Shown here: piece by piece, positions 48,586 through 57,799 of the stretch
Position numbering within the stretch: position 1 is the first letter of the stretch
How the letters are laid out: each line of letters starts with the position of its first letter
From: Rhodobiaceae bacterium
GTDB taxonomy: Bacteria; Pseudomonadota; Alphaproteobacteria; Rhizobiales; Tepidamorphaceae
DNA: 64,000 bases
Assembly: GCA_020637895.1 (NCBI GenBank)
Contig: JACKJP010000008.1
Coordinates: 110,844 to 174,843, forward strand
Direction of reading: 5' to 3'
Program-made: the position numbers and the translations under genes
Notes under the pieces: generated by a model
The model's input: only the letters and a program-made list of their open reading frames with translations
Database searches by the model: none
What the model was told of the DNA's origin: nothing

Positions 48586-49383
48586 ATGAAGTACAGTAAC
48601 AATCTTTTCCTCGCCGCCGTCGTGGCCCTGTCTGCGTTCGCCGGCACGGCCAAGGCCGCAGATCTTCCCCCCATCGTTCCGCCGCCCCCGCCGCCGGTCG
48701 AAACCGTTGTCGAATACGGATCCGGCTGGTACCTGCGCGGCGACATTGGCTACGATATCGCCAAGGCCAATCCGAGTGTCTATCAGTCGGCGCCGGTCGT
48801 GAACCTGTTCGGCGAAACCATGGATTCCAACTGGAGCTTCGGCGTCGGTGCCGGCTACCAGTTCAATTCCTGGTTCCGTGCCGACATTACGGCTGAATAC
48901 CGCCTGCCGGAGAACATCCACTCCTGGGGCCCCTGCGCCTGCGTGGGCAATACATCGCATAACGTCGATATCGAATCGTGGGTCTTCCTGGCCAACGGTT
49001 ACGTCGATCTCGGCACCTGGCGCTCGATCACGCCATATGTCGGCGCCGGTATCGGCTGGGCCCGCCATGAGGCCGGCGCTTTCGTGAACGACGGCACCGT
49101 CATCCCGCCGTCGGGCGTCACCTCGCTGTCCGGCAACACCGACTGGACGTTTGTCTACGCCCTGATGGCCGGTGCGTCGGTCGATATCTCTTCGAACATG
49201 AAGTTCGATATCGGCTATCGCTATATCGACCTTGGCAAGGCGCGCAGCGGCACGATCACCAATCTGGCCACCACCGCGCCGCGCATCGTCTACGACGACA
49301 TGGCAGCGCACGAGATCCGCGTTGGCCTGCGTTACATGTTCGACAGCGGCTACGATTACGCGCCGATTTCGACGAAGTACTAG
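48586..49383 (+). CDS. Outer membrane beta-barrel protein (Omp25/31-like)
   Basis: This 265-residue protein has a signal peptide ending KAADLPP, a run of six prolines at about 33-38, and alternating strands typical of an eight-stranded barrel of the outer-membrane-protein_beta-barrel family. These include SNWSFGVGAGYQFNSWFRAD and GLRYMF near the C-terminus. It ends in Tyr rather than Phe. Rhizobiales carry many such surface proteins. GAGGT precedes the ATG at 48586. Two cysteines in CACVG are unusual for such proteins. Confidence 0.83.
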   Translation: MKYSNNLFLAAVVALSAFAGTAKAADLPPIVPPPPPPVETVVEYGSGWYLRGDIGYDIAKANPSVYQSAPVVNLFGETMDSNWSFGVGAGYQFNSWFRADITAEYRLPENIHSWGPCACVGNTSHNVDIESWVFLANGYVDLGTWRSITPYVGAGIGWARHEAGAFVNDGTVIPPSGVTSLSGNTDWTFVYALMAGASVDISSNMKFDIGYRYIDLGKARSGTITNLATTAPRIVYDDMAAHEIRVGLRYMFDSGYDYAPISTKY

Positions 49384-49408
49384 GCTTCCGGCGAACAACC
49401 GGAACTGT

Positions 49409-49440
49409 ACGGGCGGCCCACGGGCCGCCCGTTTTCATTT
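49409..49440 (+). terminator. Rho-independent terminator of the OMP gene
   Basis: A 10-11-bp GC-rich stem (49409-49419 with 49422-49432) is followed by TTTCATTT, 26 bp after the stop. Confidence 0.88.
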
Positions 49441-49456
49441 GCGACAAATAATCCAG

Positions 49457-49485
49457 TTGACGGACTCACGGCCATTCTGTATCGC
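49457..49485 (+). promoter_or_regulatory. Promoter of serC-serA
   Basis: A -35 element TTGACG (49457-49462) and -10 element TATCGC (49480-49485) are separated by exactly 17 bases. The predicted transcript begins at about 49491, the first base of the conserved serC leader. Confidence 0.6.
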
Positions 49486-49490
49486 CGTCT

Positions 49491-49541
49491 GCGGGACACC
49501 CCTCCCCAACGAGGGGCAACTATCTGGAAGGGTAGACGCAA
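49491..49541 (+). ncRNA. serC leader RNA motif
   Basis: The 50-nt leader contains two consecutive hairpins: CCCCTC/GAGGGG (49499-49504 with 49511-49516) and CTATC/GGTAG (49520-49524 with 49531-49535). The second presents GGAAGG, the ribosome binding site of serC, in or beside its loop. The wording GCGGGACACCCC and GGGGCAACTATC matches my memory of the serC motif described for alphaproteobacteria by Corbino and colleagues. The ligand or mechanism of that motif is not known to me. Confidence 0.68.
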
Positions 49542-50723
49542 ATGACGCGCACCAAACCGGCCGTACGGCCGAACAATCCCCAATTCTCGTCCGGCCCCTG
49601 CGCCAAGCGACCCGACTGGTCTCTTGATGCGCTGGAGAATGCTCTCCTTGGCCGCTCCCATCGTTCAAAGCCCGGCAAGGCGAAGCTCAAGAAGGCTATC
49701 GACCTGACGCGCGAAGTCCTGCAGGTGCCGGCTGATTACCGCATCGGCATCGTGCCCGCCTCCGACACAGGCGCCGTGGAAATGGCGCTCTGGTCGATGC
49801 TCGGCGCGCGGGGCGTCGACATGCTGGCCTGGGAAAGCTTCGGCTCCGGCTGGGTCTCGGACGTTCGCAAGGAACTGAAGCTTGAAGACGTCAGGGTTTT
49901 CGAAGCGCAATATGGCGCGCTTCCCGACCTTGCGGCCGTCGACTTCTCGCGCGACGTCGTCTTCACGTGGAACGGCACGACGTCGGGCGTACGGGTACCG
50001 GATGCCAACTGGATCGCTGCCGACCGCAAGGGCCTGACCATCTGCGATGCGACGTCCGCTGCATTTGCCCAGCGGCTGGACTGGCCGAAGCTCGATGTCG
50101 TGACCTATTCCTGGCAGAAGGTGCTGGGCGGCGAGGCGGCGCACGGCATGATCATTCTCAGCCCGCGCGCGGTCGAGAGGCTGGAAAGCTACAAGCCGGC
50201 GTGGCCGATGCCGAAGATCTTCCGCATGACCAAGGGCGGCAAGATCAACGAAGGGATCTTCGAGGGCGAGACCATCAACACGCCGTCCATGCTGTGCGTT
50301 GAAGATTACATCGACGCGCTCGAATGGGCCAAGAAGATCGGCGGTCTGGGCGAACTGGTCAAACGCGCCGACACAAATCTTTCAGTGCTCGAGCGCTGGG
50401 TTTCGGCGACACCCTGGATCGACTTCCTGGCCAAGAGCCGCGCGACCCGATCCAACACGTCCGTCTGCTTTGCGATCAGCGACAAGAACGTCAAGGCGCT
50501 TGGCGCCGACGGCGAGGCCGCCTTTGCCAAAGCCATGGTGGCGCTGCTGGAAAAAGAGCATGTCGCCTACGACATCGGCGCCTATCGCGATGCTCCGGCT
50601 GGCTTGCGGATCTGGGCCGGCGCGACAGTTGAAAGCGAAGATATCGCGGCGCTGACACCGTGGCTCGAATGGGCCTACGAAACGGTTGCAGCCGAACTGA
50701 AGAAGCCGGCCGCGAAATCCTGA
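49542..50723 (+). CDS. serC: Phosphoserine aminotransferase
   Basis: This 393-residue PLP enzyme makes 3-phosphoserine from 3-phosphohydroxypyruvate. It starts with [20 protein letters not shown] (20 residues), characteristic of the alphaproteobacterial branch. The PLP lysine in [14 protein letters not shown] is K193. It is followed by serA after 76 bp, so two steps of serine synthesis share one operon and one leader. Confidence 0.95.
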   Translation: MTRTKPAVRPNNPQFSSGPCAKRPDWSLDALENALLGRSHRSKPGKAKLKKAIDLTREVLQVPADYRIGIVPASDTGAVEMALWSMLGARGVDMLAWESFGSGWVSDVRKELKLEDVRVFEAQYGALPDLAAVDFSRDVVFTWNGTTSGVRVPDANWIAADRKGLTICDATSAAFAQRLDWPKLDVVTYSWQKVLGGEAAHGMIILSPRAVERLESYKPAWPMPKIFRMTKGGKINEGIFEGETINTPSMLCVEDYIDALEWAKKIGGLGELVKRADTNLSVLERWVSATPWIDFLAKSRATRSNTSVCFAISDKNVKALGADGEAAFAKAMVALLEKEHVAYDIGAYRDAPAGLRIWAGATVESEDIAALTPWLEWAYETVAAELKKPAAKS

Positions 50724-50799
50724 TTTTCGCGCCGGCGACCGTCAACAATTCCTTCTATCAAGAGCGCGCCGTAAAGACCGGCGCCTGGTTTTCGAAAGG

Positions 50800-52395
50800 A
50801 TGACCAGAATGGCACCTCGTGTACTCGTTTCCGATCAGCTCAGCGAAGCTGCCGTCGACATTTTCAAGCGCTATGGCGTGGAAGTCGACTACAAGCCCGA
50901 TCTCGGCAAGGACAAGGACGCTCTGCTTGCGGCGATCCCCAACTATGACGGCCTCGCAATACGTTCGGCTTCCAAGGTGACTGAAAAGATCATTGCCGCG
51001 GCCACCAACCTCAAGGTGATCGGCCGTGCCGGCATCGGTGTCGACAATGTCGATATTCCCGCAGCCACCCAGAAGGGCATCGTGGTCATGAACACGCCCT
51101 TCGGCAATTCGATCACGACGGCTGAACACGCCATTGCACTGATGTTCGCCGCCGCGCGCCAGATACCCGCCGCCGATGCCTCGACGCAGGCCGGCAAATG
51201 GGAAAAGAACCGCTTCATGGGCACCGAGCTGACGGCCAAGACTCTCGGCATCATCGGCTGTGGCAATATCGGTTCAATCGTCGCCGACAGGGCGCAGGGT
51301 CTGGGCATGAAGGTCATTGCCTTCGATCCGTTCCTGTCGCCGGAGCGGGCGATGGAGATCGGTGTGGAGAAGGTCGAACTCGAGCAGATCTTTGCCCGTG
51401 CCGATGTCATCTCCCTTCACACGCCGCTGACGGAAAAGACGCGCAACGTCCTTTCGGCTGAATCGATCGCGAAATGCCGCAAGGGCGTCATCATCATCAA
51501 CTGCGCCCGCGGCGGGCTGGTTGACGAAGCCGCCTTGCGCGCCGCGCTGGAAAGCGGCCACGTGGCCGGCGCCGGCGTCGACGTCTTCACCGAGGAACCG
51601 GCCAAGGAGAACGTCCTGTTCGGTGCGCCCAACCTCGTCTGCACGCCGCATCTGGGCGCGGCAACCAGCGAGGCGCAGGAAAATGTCGCGCTTCAGGTCG
51701 CCGAGCAGATGTCGGACTACCTCGTCAATGGCGCGGTCACCAATGCGCTGAACATGCCTTCCATCTCGGCGGAAGAGGCGCCCAAGCTGAGACCGTTCTT
51801 CAACCTGTCTGAAATCCTCGGGTCGTTCGCAGGACAGCTGACTGAAACGGCGATTACCGGCATTCGCATCGAGTACGAAGGACCGGTCGCGGACATGAAT
51901 ACCAAGGCGCTGACAGCCGGCATCGTTAAGGGCGTGCTTCAGCCCATGTTGCAGGATGTCAATCTCGTCTCCGCCCCGGTCATGGCGCGCGAGCGTGGCA
52001 TGGCGATCGAAGAGGTCAAGCGCGAGCAGCGCGGCGCCTATGAAAACTATATACGCCTCACGGTCCAGACCGAACGCCAGGAACGTTCGGTTGCCGGAAC
52101 GGTCTTCGCCGACGGCAAGCCGCGCCTCATCCAGATCAAGGGCATCAACATGGAAGCCGAACTCGGCCCCCACATGCTCTACATCACCAATGAGGACAAG
52201 CCCGGTTTCATCGGCGCTCTCGGTTCGCTGCTCGGCAATGCCGGTGTGAACATCGCAACGTTCAACCTTGGCCGCGACAAGCAGGGCGGTAACGCGATCT
52301 GCCTGATCGAGGTCGACGAAGCGATCAAGGACGATCTCATCGCCAAGGTGCGGGCGCTGCCGATGGTGACGCAGGCCAAGGCGCTGGAATTCTGA
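50800..52395 (+). CDS. serA: D-3-phosphoglycerate dehydrogenase
   Basis: This 531-residue long-form enzyme catalyses the first step of serine synthesis. The NAD-binding GCGNIG lies near 153-158, RGGLVDE holds the catalytic Arg, and H284 in CTPHLGAAT is the general acid. An intervening domain of about 130 residues precedes a C-terminal ACT domain (GFIGALGSLLGNAGVNIATF) that normally binds serine for feedback control. The start ATG follows AAAGGA. Confidence 0.96.
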   Translation: MTRMAPRVLVSDQLSEAAVDIFKRYGVEVDYKPDLGKDKDALLAAIPNYDGLAIRSASKVTEKIIAAATNLKVIGRAGIGVDNVDIPAATQKGIVVMNTPFGNSITTAEHAIALMFAAARQIPAADASTQAGKWEKNRFMGTELTAKTLGIIGCGNIGSIVADRAQGLGMKVIAFDPFLSPERAMEIGVEKVELEQIFARADVISLHTPLTEKTRNVLSAESIAKCRKGVIIINCARGGLVDEAALRAALESGHVAGAGVDVFTEEPAKENVLFGAPNLVCTPHLGAATSEAQENVALQVAEQMSDYLVNGAVTNALNMPSISAEEAPKLRPFFNLSEILGSFAGQLTETAITGIRIEYEGPVADMNTKALTAGIVKGVLQPMLQDVNLVSAPVMARERGMAIEEVKREQRGAYENYIRLTVQTERQERSVAGTVFADGKPRLIQIKGINMEAELGPHMLYITNEDKPGFIGALGSLLGNAGVNIATFNLGRDKQGGNAICLIEVDEAIKDDLIAKVRALPMVTQAKALEF

Positions 52396-52407
52396 TCTGA
52401 CGGCAGG

Positions 52408-53007
52408 TCATTTGGTCTTGCGGCTGTCGGCGTAGATCGGCAGCCGCAGAATGCGCTTCAGTTCGCTTCGATCAAAGGCCTCGTGCCGCTTCCGGCAACG
52501 CTCGTCCTCGCTCTTCTTCAATTCGTCGATAGCCCTTCTCAGGGCAAAGCAGCCGGCGGCGGACAGCTTGCCGGCCTTCGCCAGAAAACTTCTCGCGCAG
52601 GAGAGATAGATCTCCTTGTGGCGCATCTCGTGGCGTTTTGCATAGTCGGCAAAAGATTTCCACAGGGCGCGCGTTCGCCTGTCCATCCAGCGTTCATCAG
52701 CGGCGGCAGGCAATGTCAGGGTGAACCTGATTGAAAGGTCGATATCGACGGGGCGGCAAATGCCGCCGGACTCCCGGGTCTCGACGGACATATCGAAGCG
52801 CGGCCTGATGTTGGCGGCGGTCGGGCCGCTGTCACCGGCGAAGGGAAACTCGTCCATGTAGTTCACGAGCGCGCGGCTGGTCTTGCCACGCACAAGGTAG
52901 GCGCGCTCAACTGTAGCCGACGTCATCCCGCCCGATGCAGGCGACGATGTCAGGGCGAATACCAGCAGGCTTGCCGGTAACGCACGGCCGCCAGGCCATG
53001 GCGCCAT
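52408..53007 (-). CDS. DUF922 secreted zinc-protease-like protein
   Basis: The 199-residue product has a signal-peptide-like N-terminus (hydrophobic 10-26) and the DUF922 domain with HEMRH at about 124-128, an HExxH zinc motif. Four cysteines (C83, C136, C152 and one near 178) may form disulfides in the periplasm. The biological substrate is unknown. It converges with serA and lies downstream of hss on the same strand. Confidence 0.78.
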   Translation of the reverse strand: MAPWPGGRALPASLLVFALTSSPASGGMTSATVERAYLVRGKTSRALVNYMDEFPFAGDSGPTAANIRPRFDMSVETRESGGICRPVDIDLSIRFTLTLPAAADERWMDRRTRALWKSFADYAKRHEMRHKEIYLSCARSFLAKAGKLSAAGCFALRRAIDELKKSEDERCRKRHEAFDRSELKRILRLPIYADSRKTK

Positions 53008-53084
53008 CTCGCAACCCCCCGATCAGACATGCCGCTGGGGGGTATTGAAGAAGAGCCGGGCCTGACGGTCAAGCCGCCGGCGTT

Positions 53085-54521
53085 CTAACGAACCAGCACG
53101 TTGCGGAACTGCCAGGGATCTTTCGTGTCGAGGTCCTCGGGGAACAGGCCGGGACGGTCCTTCAGCGGCGTCCAGTCGGTATAGTAGCCCTTCACCGGGC
53201 CCAGATAGGGCATCTGAACCTCAAGGCAGCGGCGATAGTCCATCTCGTCTGCCTCGACGATGCCGGCCTCAGGGTTTTCCAGCGCCCAGACCATGCCGGC
53301 AAGCACGGCGGAGGTGACCTGAAGACCGGTCGCGTTCTGGTAGGGCGCGAGCTTGCGTGTTTCTTCCAGCGACAGCTGCGAGCCGTACCAGTAGGCGTTC
53401 TTCTTGTGGCCGTAGACAAGAACGCCGAGTTCGTCGATGCCATCGACCAGTTCGTTCTCGTCGAGGACGTGGTGGGTTTCCTGAATCTTGCCCGCCGCGC
53501 CGAACAGTTCGTGCAGCGAGAGAACAGCGTCGTTGCACGGGTGGTAGGCGTAGTGGACGGTCGGGCGGTAGGCCACCTTGCCGTCCTTGCGCTGGGTGAA
53601 GTAGTCGGCGATCGAGACCGACTCGTTGTGCGTGACGAGGAAGCCGTACTGCGCGCCGGGTGTCGGGCACCAGGTCCGGACACGCGTATTGGCGCCCGGC
53701 TGATCCATGTAGATCGCTGACTTGTGGCCCTTCTTCTGCTTGTGCGCGTTCTTGGGCATCCATTTTTCATGGGTGCCCCAGCCGAGTTCGGCCGGCTGCA
53801 TGCCTTCCGACAGGAAGCCTTCAACCGACCATGTGTTCCAGAACGTATCAGCGGGCTTGGGGGCCTTGGTGCGCTGGGTGTCGCGCTCGGCGATGTGTAC
53901 GCCCTTCACGCCGAGCCGCTTCATCAGCCGGGCCCAGCCGTCGCGGTCGTCCGCGCCGGGCTCCTTGTATTTCAGACCAGTGTCGTTCGCGATGTCGACA
54001 AGCGCCTTCTTGACGAACCATGAGACCATGCCGGGATTGGCACCGCAGCAGGAAACGGCTGTCGTGCCGCCGGGGCTATTGCGCTTTTCCTCGCGCACCG
54101 TCTCGCGCAGCGCATAGTTGGTGCGGTCGGCATTGCTCATCTTGTCGTCGAAATAGAAGCCGAGCCACGGCTCGACGACCGTATCGATATAGAGAACGCC
54201 GAGCTTGCGGCAGAGCTTCATGATGTCGAGCGAACCGGTATCGACGGAAAGGTTTACGCAGAAGCCCCGGCCCTCGCCTTGCGTGAGCAGCGGCGTCAGC
54301 AGCTTCTTGTAATTCTTCTTCGTGACCGCTTCCTGGATGTAACGGACATTGTGCTTCTTCAGGATCGCGGCGTCATGATCGTCCGGGTCGATGACCACAA
54401 AGCGCGACGGATCATAGTTGAAGTGCCGTTCGATCAGGGGCAGCGTGCCACGGCCGATTGAGCCGAAGCCGATCATCACGATGGGGCCGGTGATGGTGGC
54501 GTGCTTGGTCCAGGACGTCAT
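53085..54521 (-). CDS. hss: Homospermidine synthase
   Basis: This 478-residue enzyme joins two putrescines, or putrescine and spermidine, into homospermidine, the main long polyamine in many Rhizobiales. The NAD-binding GFGSIG is at 18-23, and long blocks such as VEPWLGFYFD and GANPGMVSWFVKKAL fit the family and its usual length. The ATG at 54521 follows AAGGA; 23 upstream residues in the frame are rejected. It lies downstream of ODC and a GNAT gene but behind a terminator, so it probably has its own promoter. Confidence 0.95.
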   Translation of the reverse strand: MTSWTKHATITGPIVMIGFGSIGRGTLPLIERHFNYDPSRFVVIDPDDHDAAILKKHNVRYIQEAVTKKNYKKLLTPLLTQGEGRGFCVNLSVDTGSLDIMKLCRKLGVLYIDTVVEPWLGFYFDDKMSNADRTNYALRETVREEKRNSPGGTTAVSCCGANPGMVSWFVKKALVDIANDTGLKYKEPGADDRDGWARLMKRLGVKGVHIAERDTQRTKAPKPADTFWNTWSVEGFLSEGMQPAELGWGTHEKWMPKNAHKQKKGHKSAIYMDQPGANTRVRTWCPTPGAQYGFLVTHNESVSIADYFTQRKDGKVAYRPTVHYAYHPCNDAVLSLHELFGAAGKIQETHHVLDENELVDGIDELGVLVYGHKKNAYWYGSQLSLEETRKLAPYQNATGLQVTSAVLAGMVWALENPEAGIVEADEMDYRRCLEVQMPYLGPVKGYYTDWTPLKDRPGLFPEDLDTKDPWQFRNVLVR

Positions 54522-54588
54522 GCCGGGCGATCCTTCTTTTCTGGGAGGAGATCCTGTCGTGGTTGCTTGTTGGCGAAACAGGTAACAC

Positions 54589-54620
54589 AAAAGCCGCCGG
54601 CGGTTGAACGCCGGCGGCTC
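54589..54620 (-). terminator. Rho-independent terminator between the GNAT gene and hss
   Basis: An 11-bp GC-rich stem (54592-54602 with 54609-54619) is followed on the minus strand by TTTTG, 17 bp after the GNAT stop. It separates the ODC-GNAT transcript from hss. Confidence 0.82.
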
Positions 54621-54636
54621 TGTTTTCTCGACGTCT

Positions 54637-55182
54637 TCAGGCGGCGATCGATGCAGCCGCAGGTACCGGAAGCGCGAAATCGCCCGTACCGCGGACCATG
54701 CCGCGGGCCAGCTTCATGCTGCCCTGGGTCAGTTCCAGCCCGAGGAAGCGGGCCGGGTCGACCGGACCGGGCAGAGAAAGATTGCGCGTGTGCTCGCGGG
54801 AAAAGCCGAAGCGACCGTAATACGGCGCATCGCCGACGAGAATCACGGCCCGGTAGGCACGGCCGAGCGCACGGGCCAACGCCATGCGGATCAGCTGTGC
54901 GCCGATGCCTTCACCCTGACGGGCCGGGTCGACCGCGACCGGACCGAGCAGAAGGGCGGGCACATTGCCGGCCATCACATGCCACATGCGGATCGTGCCC
55001 ACGACCTGATCGCCATCAACGGCGACGAGGGACAGGCCCTCGGCCGGCAGACGGTCTTCGCGCAGGCGCTGAGCCGTCTTGCGGTAGCGCTCCTCGCCAA
55101 ACGTTGCGTCGAGAATTGCCTCGATCGCGGTCCAGTCGGCCAGCTCTTCCTGGCGGATGGTCACTTTGGTCATCGTCGTCAT
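54637..55182 (-). CDS. GNAT family N-acetyltransferase
   Basis: This 181-residue acetyltransferase has the acetyl-CoA loop VDPARQGEGIGAQL (about 90-103). It lies 14 bp after the ODC gene and ends at a terminator, so it is in the ODC operon. The position makes a polyamine or related amine a possible substrate, but this is inference. The C-terminal LELTQGSMKLARGMV block is common to rhizobial members of this gene pair. Confidence 0.87.
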   Translation of the reverse strand: MTTMTKVTIRQEELADWTAIEAILDATFGEERYRKTAQRLREDRLPAEGLSLVAVDGDQVVGTIRMWHVMAGNVPALLLGPVAVDPARQGEGIGAQLIRMALARALGRAYRAVILVGDAPYYGRFGFSREHTRNLSLPGPVDPARFLGLELTQGSMKLARGMVRGTGDFALPVPAAASIAA

Positions 55183-55196
55183 TGTCCGGTCCTCCG

Positions 55197-56330
55197 TCAG
55201 ATCACGTAAGAGGCCAGAGGGGGGAAGCCGTTGAACGCCACCGACGCATAGGTCGTCGTGTAGGCACCGCAGGATTCGATGAAAATCTCGTCTCCCACCG
55301 TCAGCGACAGCGGCAGCGGATAGGGCGTCTTCTCATAGAGTACGTCGGCCGAATCGCAGGTCGGGCCGGCGATGACGCAATCTTCCATCGCGTCGCCGTC
55401 TCGCGCGGTGCGGATCGGGTAACGGATGGATTCGTCCATCGTCTCGGCGAGGCCGCCGAACTTGCCGATGTCGAGGAAGACCCAGCGCTTGTCGTCATCT
55501 TCCGACTTGCGGGAGATCAGGACGACCTCGGCCTTTACGACGCCGGCATTGCCGACCATGCCGCGACCCGGCTCGATGATGGTTTCCGGCAGACGGTTGC
55601 CGAAGGCCTCGAGCAGGGCGGTACGGATCGTCCCGGCATAGGCTTCGACCGCCGGTACGTCCTTGACGTAGCGGGTCGGGAAGCCGCCGCCGAGATTGAC
55701 CATGGAGAGCTGGATGCCCTGCTCGGCCAGCGTGCGGAAGATGTCCGCCGCCTCGGTCAGCGCGGTGCGCCATGCACCCATGCGGGTCTGCTGCGAACCG
55801 ACATGGAAGGAAATGCCATAGGCCTTCAGGCCCAGGTCGCGGGCATGCAGCAGCACGTCGACGGCCATCGCCGGAACGCAGCCGAACTTGCGCGACAGCG
55901 GCCATTCTGCGCCCTCGCCATCGGTCAGGATGCGGCAGAACACACGCGCGCCGGGGGCGGCGCGGGCAACCTTCTGCACTTCCTCGACCGAATCGACGGC
56001 GAAGAGGTCGATGCCATAGGCAAACGCCTTCTCGATATCGCGTTCCTTCTTGATCGTGTTGCCGAAGGAAATGCGGTCGGGCGACGCGCCGGCATTCAGC
56101 GCCATCTCGATTTCCTGCACCGAGGCAGTGTCGAAGCTGGAGCCGAGCGAGGCCAGCAGCGCCAGGATTTCCGGCGCCGGGTTTGCCTTGACGGCGTAGA
56201 AGATGCGCGTGTCCGGCATGGCGTTGCGGAACGTCATGTAGTTGTCGCGGACAACGTCGAGATCAACAATGAGGCACGGACCTTCCGGACGTCGGGTTTC
56301 CAGGAAGGAGCGAATACGGTCTGTCATCAT
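55197..56330 (-). CDS. Type III PLP-dependent ornithine decarboxylase
   Basis: This 377-residue enzyme of the alanine-racemase-fold decarboxylases makes putrescine from ornithine (some relatives also use lysine). The PLP lysine is K48 in FYAVKANP; GGGFPTRY and EPGRGMVG bind phosphate, and CDSADVLYE supplies the active-site Cys/Asp pair from the other subunit. I start it at ATG 56330, eight bases after AAAAGGG; a TTG at 56348 is rejected. A roughly 340-nt leader precedes it. Confidence 0.92.
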   Translation of the reverse strand: MMTDRIRSFLETRRPEGPCLIVDLDVVRDNYMTFRNAMPDTRIFYAVKANPAPEILALLASLGSSFDTASVQEIEMALNAGASPDRISFGNTIKKERDIEKAFAYGIDLFAVDSVEEVQKVARAAPGARVFCRILTDGEGAEWPLSRKFGCVPAMAVDVLLHARDLGLKAYGISFHVGSQQTRMGAWRTALTEAADIFRTLAEQGIQLSMVNLGGGFPTRYVKDVPAVEAYAGTIRTALLEAFGNRLPETIIEPGRGMVGNAGVVKAEVVLISRKSEDDDKRWVFLDIGKFGGLAETMDESIRYPIRTARDGDAMEDCVIAGPTCDSADVLYEKTPYPLPLSLTVGDEIFIESCGAYTTTYASVAFNGFPPLASYVI

Positions 56331-56674
56331 GGCGCGGGCCCTTTTCAACAGTTGAAAGCCAGCCGCCTGTTTTCCATTGACCCCGGCGCTACGCTGTGGA
56401 GACGCAGCAGCCGGTTTCGCGGGAAACCAGACTTACAGCCCCGCTACGCGGAGCTAGTGAATTCGCCATGGATTGGAAGGGATTTATCCCCGCCGCACTT
56501 CCGGCAAAGAAGGTCAAGCCTCTCTAGTGTCCCCGGCCTTTGGAGGGCCGGCAGAGACCAAAAAAGCCCGCACCGTCGTTGCTTCAAGATGTCCGGTCGG
56601 GAGGATCCCGATATGCCTTTCCCGCAAAACAGATATTCGGCGGGGGACACCCACAGGCACGTGCGACTTTGGGC
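56331..56674 (-). promoter_or_regulatory. Long 5' leader of the ODC gene, speF RNA motif candidate
   Basis: Between the predicted transcript start (about 56674) and the ODC ATG lie about 340 non-coding bases with strong structure. These include CCGGCC/GGCCGG around loop CTCCAAA at about 56534-56552 and CGGGA/TCCCG at about 56598-56610. The speF motif was described upstream of ODC genes in alphaproteobacteria; the position, length and this central hairpin fit it as I recall it. A 10-codon ORF (56345-56377, MENRRLAFNC) ends 14 bases before the ODC start. The mechanism is unknown. Confidence 0.6.
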
Positions 56675-56680
56675 ACGATC

Positions 56681-56709
56681 TAAATAGGGTAGTTCGCCTT
56701 GCTGTTCAA
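56681..56709 (-). promoter_or_regulatory. Promoter of the ODC leader
   Basis: On the minus strand TTGAAC (56704-56709) and TATTTA (56681-56686) are separated by 17 bases, a good sigma-70-type promoter. It lies just past the 3' end of the DMT transporter gene and defines the long leader. Confidence 0.6.
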
Positions 56710-56750
56710 TTAATTTTTGGGCCTTGGGGGAAAAAATTTTACCCGTCCCG

Positions 56751-57659
56751 TCAGGCCCTGCGGGCGACGATTTCGGACAGGGCGATTCCGGTGATGACGA
56801 GGGCCAGGCCGATCCCGTGGAAGAGCTGGAATCGCTCGCCGAGGATCAGGACCGCAAGCCCTGCGCCGAATACGGGAACAAGGTTGATGAAGAGCCCCGC
56901 CCGACCGGCGCCGATGAGGTCGACGGCGCGCATGAAGAAGGTCTGCGAGACGACCGAGGGAATCAGAACCGTATAGGCGATGATGGCGAGCGCGGGCCAG
57001 CCGGCATCGACGCGGTAGCCGAGCGCGAACTCCACGATGAAGGGCGGGATGCTGGCGATCGATGCGCCGAGCGTGAGCGCGAACATCTGGACCTGCCAGG
57101 GCAGGGCAGGGCGTTTCTTCAGGCCTACCGAATAGCCTGCATAGAGCAGCAGCGCGATCAGCATGATCGCGTCGCCGGCGTTCAGATCGAGCGTGTAGAG
57201 GCGCTGCGGGTCACCGCCGCAGGCGACATAGAGCACACCGACGATGGCGATGATCGCACCGACGATCTGCAATGGATGGGCCCGCTCGCCGAACACGATC
57301 ACCATGCCCAGCATGATCATCATCGGCATGCCCGACTGCAGGATGGTGGCATTGATCGCGGTCGTGAAGTTGAGCGCCAGATAGAGCACCATGTTGAAGC
57401 CGGCGAATCCGGCTGCGCCGAGCAGCAACAGGTAGCGCCAGCGCTCGCGCAGGATCGGCATCGCCGCCGGCAGCATCGGCCGGGCGATGAGATAGAAGAT
57501 GATCGCGGTCGCAATCCAGCGGACGGCTGTCAGCGTCATCGGCGGAACGGTTCCGGCGGCAAGGCGCCCGGCCACCGCGTTGCCGCCCCATCCGAGCGTT
57601 GTGACGGTCAGCAGCAGGTAAGCGCTTTGCCACCAGCGCCCGGAGGTCGGCTCTTTCAT
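56751..57659 (-). CDS. DMT superfamily (EamA) transporter
   Basis: This 302-residue inner-membrane protein has ten hydrophobic helices arranged as two EamA repeats; the first holds WGGNAVAGRLAAG, typical of the family. Such carriers export amino acids or metabolites; the substrate is not readable. ATG 57659 lies nine bases after an AGGA; a longer frame from 57734 adds 25 basic residues and is less likely. It is divergent from purA. Its position upstream of the ODC leader may be chance. Confidence 0.88.
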   Translation of the reverse strand: MKEPTSGRWWQSAYLLLTVTTLGWGGNAVAGRLAAGTVPPMTLTAVRWIATAIIFYLIARPMLPAAMPILRERWRYLLLLGAAGFAGFNMVLYLALNFTTAINATILQSGMPMMIMLGMVIVFGERAHPLQIVGAIIAIVGVLYVACGGDPQRLYTLDLNAGDAIMLIALLLYAGYSVGLKKRPALPWQVQMFALTLGASIASIPPFIVEFALGYRVDAGWPALAIIAYTVLIPSVVSQTFFMRAVDLIGAGRAGLFINLVPVFGAGLAVLILGERFQLFHGIGLALVITGIALSEIVARRA

Positions 57660-57799
57660 GCGAAGCGATATCCTGCGCGACAACAATGTATGCGTTAGTG
57701 CTTGTATGGCGGGGGTGCGGTCAAGAGCAAACATCGCTATAAGTGCGCCGCCGGTCGGCGATGGGCGCCAGCGGCAACGCGTATTTCAGGGATAATTTC

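Noticed and set aside
54501..56687. A 728-codon open frame on the plus strand across hss 5', GNAT and ODC
   Set aside because: It is antisense to three well-conserved genes and rich in Arg, Gly and Ala, as antisense frames of GC-rich genes usually are; no family features.
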